From Chara braunii (taxonomy: Eukaryota > Streptophyta > Charophyceae > Charales > Characeae): a DNA stretch of 31,590 bases. Within the stretch, counting starts at the first letter, position 1; the number at the start of each line of letters is the position of its first letter. The translations under genes and the position numbers were made by a program. The stretch lies in contig BFEA01000386.1 of assembly GCA_003427395.1 (NCBI GenBank), positions 1,612,905 through 1,644,494 of the forward strand. The letters run 5' to 3'. The notes below the pieces were generated by a model. The model was not told where the DNA came from, made no database searches, and saw only the letters and a program-made list of their open reading frames with translations. This document shows positions 28,722 to 31,590 of the stretch, one piece after another.

Positions 28722-30345
28722 GTTCTCGCCAAGCCATGCTCCCCCCCCAACGCGGGCAGAATATAAGTGTTGGAGGTTCTCCGACGTCAGTCGGGGACGT
28801 TGGAAATGGGCGGCGTCCAAATTTCGAAATTCGTGCACTAGCGGATGCAGTCACATAAAGGATGGTAGATGAAATGCTGCCATTGGATGTACCATACGTA
28901 TTATGTAGCATGCGGCAGAAGAAGCTATTGCAACGCGCTTCCCTCACCTCCTTTGTTCATTCTACCAGTTGTCATAACGTCATCATCTAAGGGCCGAGGA
29001 ACATGGATTAATGGACATATCCATGGCAAAATGGTCGCATCTACTTCGTGCAACACACCGGGCCTGTACACCACGCTTGCCCGATGTCGGTGTGAATACC
29101 CTTACAAGGGTATCCGCCCTGGTTTTTGCAAGTGATAGAGTACCCCGCGCAAGTCACGACCATGTCTGTTGTTTACGATGATTGAATGATTGACTAGAGT
29201 AGAGAGTGTGTGGGCGCGCAAACTTAAGGCGCGCATGATCTTTTTTTTAACTAATGATTGTAAAGCCAGCGTGATTGCCGACCAAATTCTCATTTTTTAA
29301 TTCAAACTACGATTAAATGATATTTTACTTCTATTGATGCGTTTCACCGCGGCATGTGTGCTCGTACGGAGGATGACCCTCGGCGACGACGCAACTTTGA
29401 GTAATGGTCTGAGTATGCGAGGGGACGAACGCGCGGTAGGCGGGGGCTTGACGACCGTGTTCTAGGTGATAGGCTAGGGTGCGGCCTTGGAACATTTCAG
29501 AAAGCCCGCGCTCCACGTGGTACCCACTTACATAGGTGTCCGCTAGTACAAGGCTCAACCTTAGGCCTAACACTATTGGTTACGGTGTCAGACTTTCATC
29601 CAAGAGATTCAAGGATCAAGACCAGCGCACGGTGGCGTAGGAGTAATGGAGCAGCGAGAAGGACCGAGGGGTTGAGGGCCCGACGGGGCTGTCCCCCATG
29701 GTTTTGTTTGCCTTCGGGGCCGAGGTGGTACAAACGATCCTTTTTTTTTCCGCTTGCCTTGCGGTTTTGCCTTATTTTAGTGATTATTATTTTTATTACT
29801 ATTACTATTTTAATTTTTGTTATTAGTGTTATTTCTATTTTTTTTTTCTGTCCTTTGAAGTGGGTTTTGGGGCCCACCCGGATCCCCTCGTGTTCGGGAT
29901 TTGGCGAGGGGCTCTCTACCCCCCCGTATCGAGAAGCGGACTGAGGAGTTCAACGCGCATGTAAGCCAGTGGGAGATTAGCCCACAAGGGGGAGGAAACC
30001 TAGGTTCGCACGGGCCCATTGCGGGTATCCAGCCTGTCGCCCACGATCTTCTGAAAGGAGTTTGGTGTGAGCTTGCCCGTTGGGGGCCCGAAAGGTGGGG
30101 GAAGCAGGCCTGGGGGATCTCGGTAAAGGGCACGCAGCGTCACTAGCATGTAATTGTTCGTCGGACTTGCAGCGGGGCACTGTGGGGAGGCTCACAGTAC
30201 TACCGTACGACTCGTCTGTCGGACTTGAGTATAGAGGCGGAAGTCTAATTAAACCGTCTAGTAGCGTGACTACTTCGAAGATTTTCCCCAAGCTAGCAGG
30301 AGTTGTTGGGGTCTATGTATCCAATTTTCGATTCAACGTGGGTTT
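28722..30345. other. Unassigned region
   Basis: Only short frames occur. An AT-rich TTATTA patch lies at 29776-29850. AGGAGTTCAACGC at 29946 also occurs at 13908, which may be a trace of a dispersed repeat. No RNA gene was recognised. Confidence 0.35.
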
Positions 30346-30366
30346 CGCGTTGAATAATTCAACGCG
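30346..30366. repeat. 21-bp perfect palindrome in a cluster of TTCAACGCG words
   Basis: CGCGTTGAAT-A-ATTCAACGCG is a perfect inverted repeat with a single-base centre. Neighbouring ATTCAACG, GTTGAATTCGC and ACGCGCGTTAGACGCG words extend the pattern over 30330-30415. Confidence 0.75.
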
Positions 30367-30479
30367 TGTTGAATTCGCATCGAATCCCGTTTAAACGCGC
30401 GTTAGACGCGAATAAATGGGGTCCGCAATGATTTTTTCCTTGGCTAAACATAATAAAAGAAAAAAACAAAGAAAACAAA

Positions 30480-30512
30480 AGGGTTGTAGGTCTTTTCGAG
30501 GACTACAACCCT
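30480..30512. repeat. Hairpin AGGGTTGTAG / CTACAACCCT, with partner at 30679-30710
   Basis: A perfect 10-bp stem surrounds a 13-base loop. The same 5' arm recurs at 30679 with a decayed 3' arm (TGTACAACAA). Both sit in A/T-rich simple sequence. Confidence 0.75.
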
Positions 30513-30780
30513 ATAGTTTAATTTTTATTTTTTGATGTTTGAGTATATTTAAAAAAAAATCAAAAACATAAACACAATGAAAAAAAAAAATAAAAAAAAA
30601 TGAAATGAGCGTTTTTTTTTGGGGGGGGGTTCATAGAGATTTTTTAAGGGCTAAAAAAATAAAATAAAAAATATATATAGGGTTGTAGATCTCTCAAAGA
30701 TGTACAACAATATATATATATATTTTTTAACTTCGTATATTTTTTTATAAATAGAAATCATAAAAAAACAAATAAAAAAA

Positions 30781-30860
30781 TGAAAAAAAGACACACACAC
30801 ACACACAGACACACAGACAGACACACAACACATACAAACACATAAACACACACACACAGA
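30781..30860. repeat. CA/CAGA microsatellite
   Basis: ACACAC and ACACAGAC units follow A-rich sequence. Frames across it are artefacts. Confidence 0.85.
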
Positions 30861-31293
30861 CTCTCCTGACTAGTCTGCGTTCCGCCTAGCCTTGGGTAAG
30901 CTAGGGGAAGGACGGTAGGATGTATCCGCGGGCGCTGGCCTGCCTTGCTTAGGTGATCCTGTTGGGTAGACTCTCTGAATTGGGCCTAGAAGATTGCATG
31001 AGCCTGGCGTCCAAAGTTCCCATACGGCAAGGTTCGTCCGCTTCCGCTTTCATTAGGGCTGGGAGGTTGGTCCAACCCTGGTGCTTGTCATTGCTATCTC
31101 GTCCAAGTTGCCCTCAATACTGGTAGGGTGATGATCATGAGTGCTGGTCACAATGAGGTAAGATAGTAGGGACAGAGGGTGCGTTGGGAGTATTAACATG
31201 GGGATGGGTAGGGTAGGTGACCTATCCTGTTAGGACAACCATTGGCTGCTGCTACCGGCAATCACCGCGGGTCTGGCCTCTACAACACCTTGG

Positions 31294-31300
<7 letters not shown>
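30861..31300. other. Unassigned region
   Basis: No open frame or repeat of note until a poly(A) run of about 30 (31299-31328). Confidence 0.4.
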
Positions 31301-31330
<30 letters not shown>

Positions 31331-31333
<3 letters not shown>

Positions 31334-31545
31334 TTCTGATTCTTCTTCTAGAACGTGGAATAATACGCCGCCATATGCTTTGTCTTGTGTGCATGTGGTA
31401 ATAGAGGCCCTTAGGGCCACTCCTACTCCAAATGTGCGGCAGTAGAACGAATCTTCTGCTAAAACGTGGAATAATACGCCGCCATATGTTTTATCTTTTG
31501 TGCATGTGGTGAGTAAAGGCCCTTATGGCCACTGCACGTATTCCT
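31331..31545. repeat. 111-bp tandem duplication
   Basis: ATCTTCTG, then ACGTGGAATAATACGCCGCC, ATATG, TGTGCATGTGGT and GGCCCTTAGGGCCACT-type blocks occur at 31331-31441 and 31449-31545. The left copy is preceded by the poly(A) run. GGCCCTTAGGGCC is itself a palindrome in copy one and is changed to GGCCCTTATGGCC in copy two. Confidence 0.85.
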
Positions 31546-31590
31546 AAGAAAAGAAAAACGAGAAAACAAAAGAAAAATGAGGAAAAAAAA

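Overview
This is a repeat-dominated piece of eukaryotic nuclear DNA. No bacterial-style operon, tRNA, rRNA or CRISPR array was found. Most of what can be read is non-LTR retrotransposon (LINE) sequence. The domain order is plant-like: a zinc-knuckle ORF1, then APE endonuclease, reverse transcriptase and a C-terminal Cys/His zinc domain of the zf-RVT type. Together with the poly(A)/poly(T), poly(C) and GT/CA tracts this suggests a large streptophyte (land plant or charophyte alga) genome. The taxon is an inference and is not proven by the window.

Layout. Positions 1-760 hold a GC-rich tandem duplication and a GT/CA microsatellite. LINE-1 (+ strand, about 1163-11387) is nearly full length and heavily mutated. 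It has a 5' UTR, a fragmented ORF1 (2216-4626), a basic linker (4635-5258), an unnamed conserved domain (5911-6417) and ORF2 (6454-11055). Its 3' UTR lies in an assembly gap (11072-11362) that runs into poly(A). LINE-3 (- strand, 11805-13202) is 5'-truncated and carries a 340-bp foldback palindrome (12375-12715) inside its last ORF2 codons. Positions 13204-16500 are mostly unassigned. They contain a complete hammerhead ribozyme fold (14498-14557) and one possible kinesin-motor exon (15841-15978, -). LINE-4 (- strand, 16536-17827) is a fragment from a more distant LINE. A LINE 3'-end relic at 19320-19484 is interrupted by a 1.65-kb DNA transposon with 21-bp terminal inverted repeats and a CTA target duplication (19485-21136, PIF/Harbinger-like). 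LINE-2 (- strand, 21852-27389) is the best preserved coding copy. It is inserted into an older 3'-end LINE relic (21781-21851 plus 27406-27611). From 27627 to the end the window holds C-rich and AT-rich non-coding DNA with small palindromes and tandem repeats.

How the parts relate. LINE-1, -2 and -3 belong to one family and align residue by residue, so each copy helps to date the damage in the others. Every LINE is bounded by poly(A) at its 3' end and by candidate target-site duplications of 10-16 bp, as expected for target-primed reverse transcription. The - strand LINEs share a structured 3' end: a terminal hairpin block found five times in the window, and a second hairpin upstream that is kept by paired base changes. 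No element looks able to make intact proteins now: LINE-1 has many stops and LINE-2 has lost catalytic residues of both the endonuclease and the reverse transcriptase. All alignments were made by eye.
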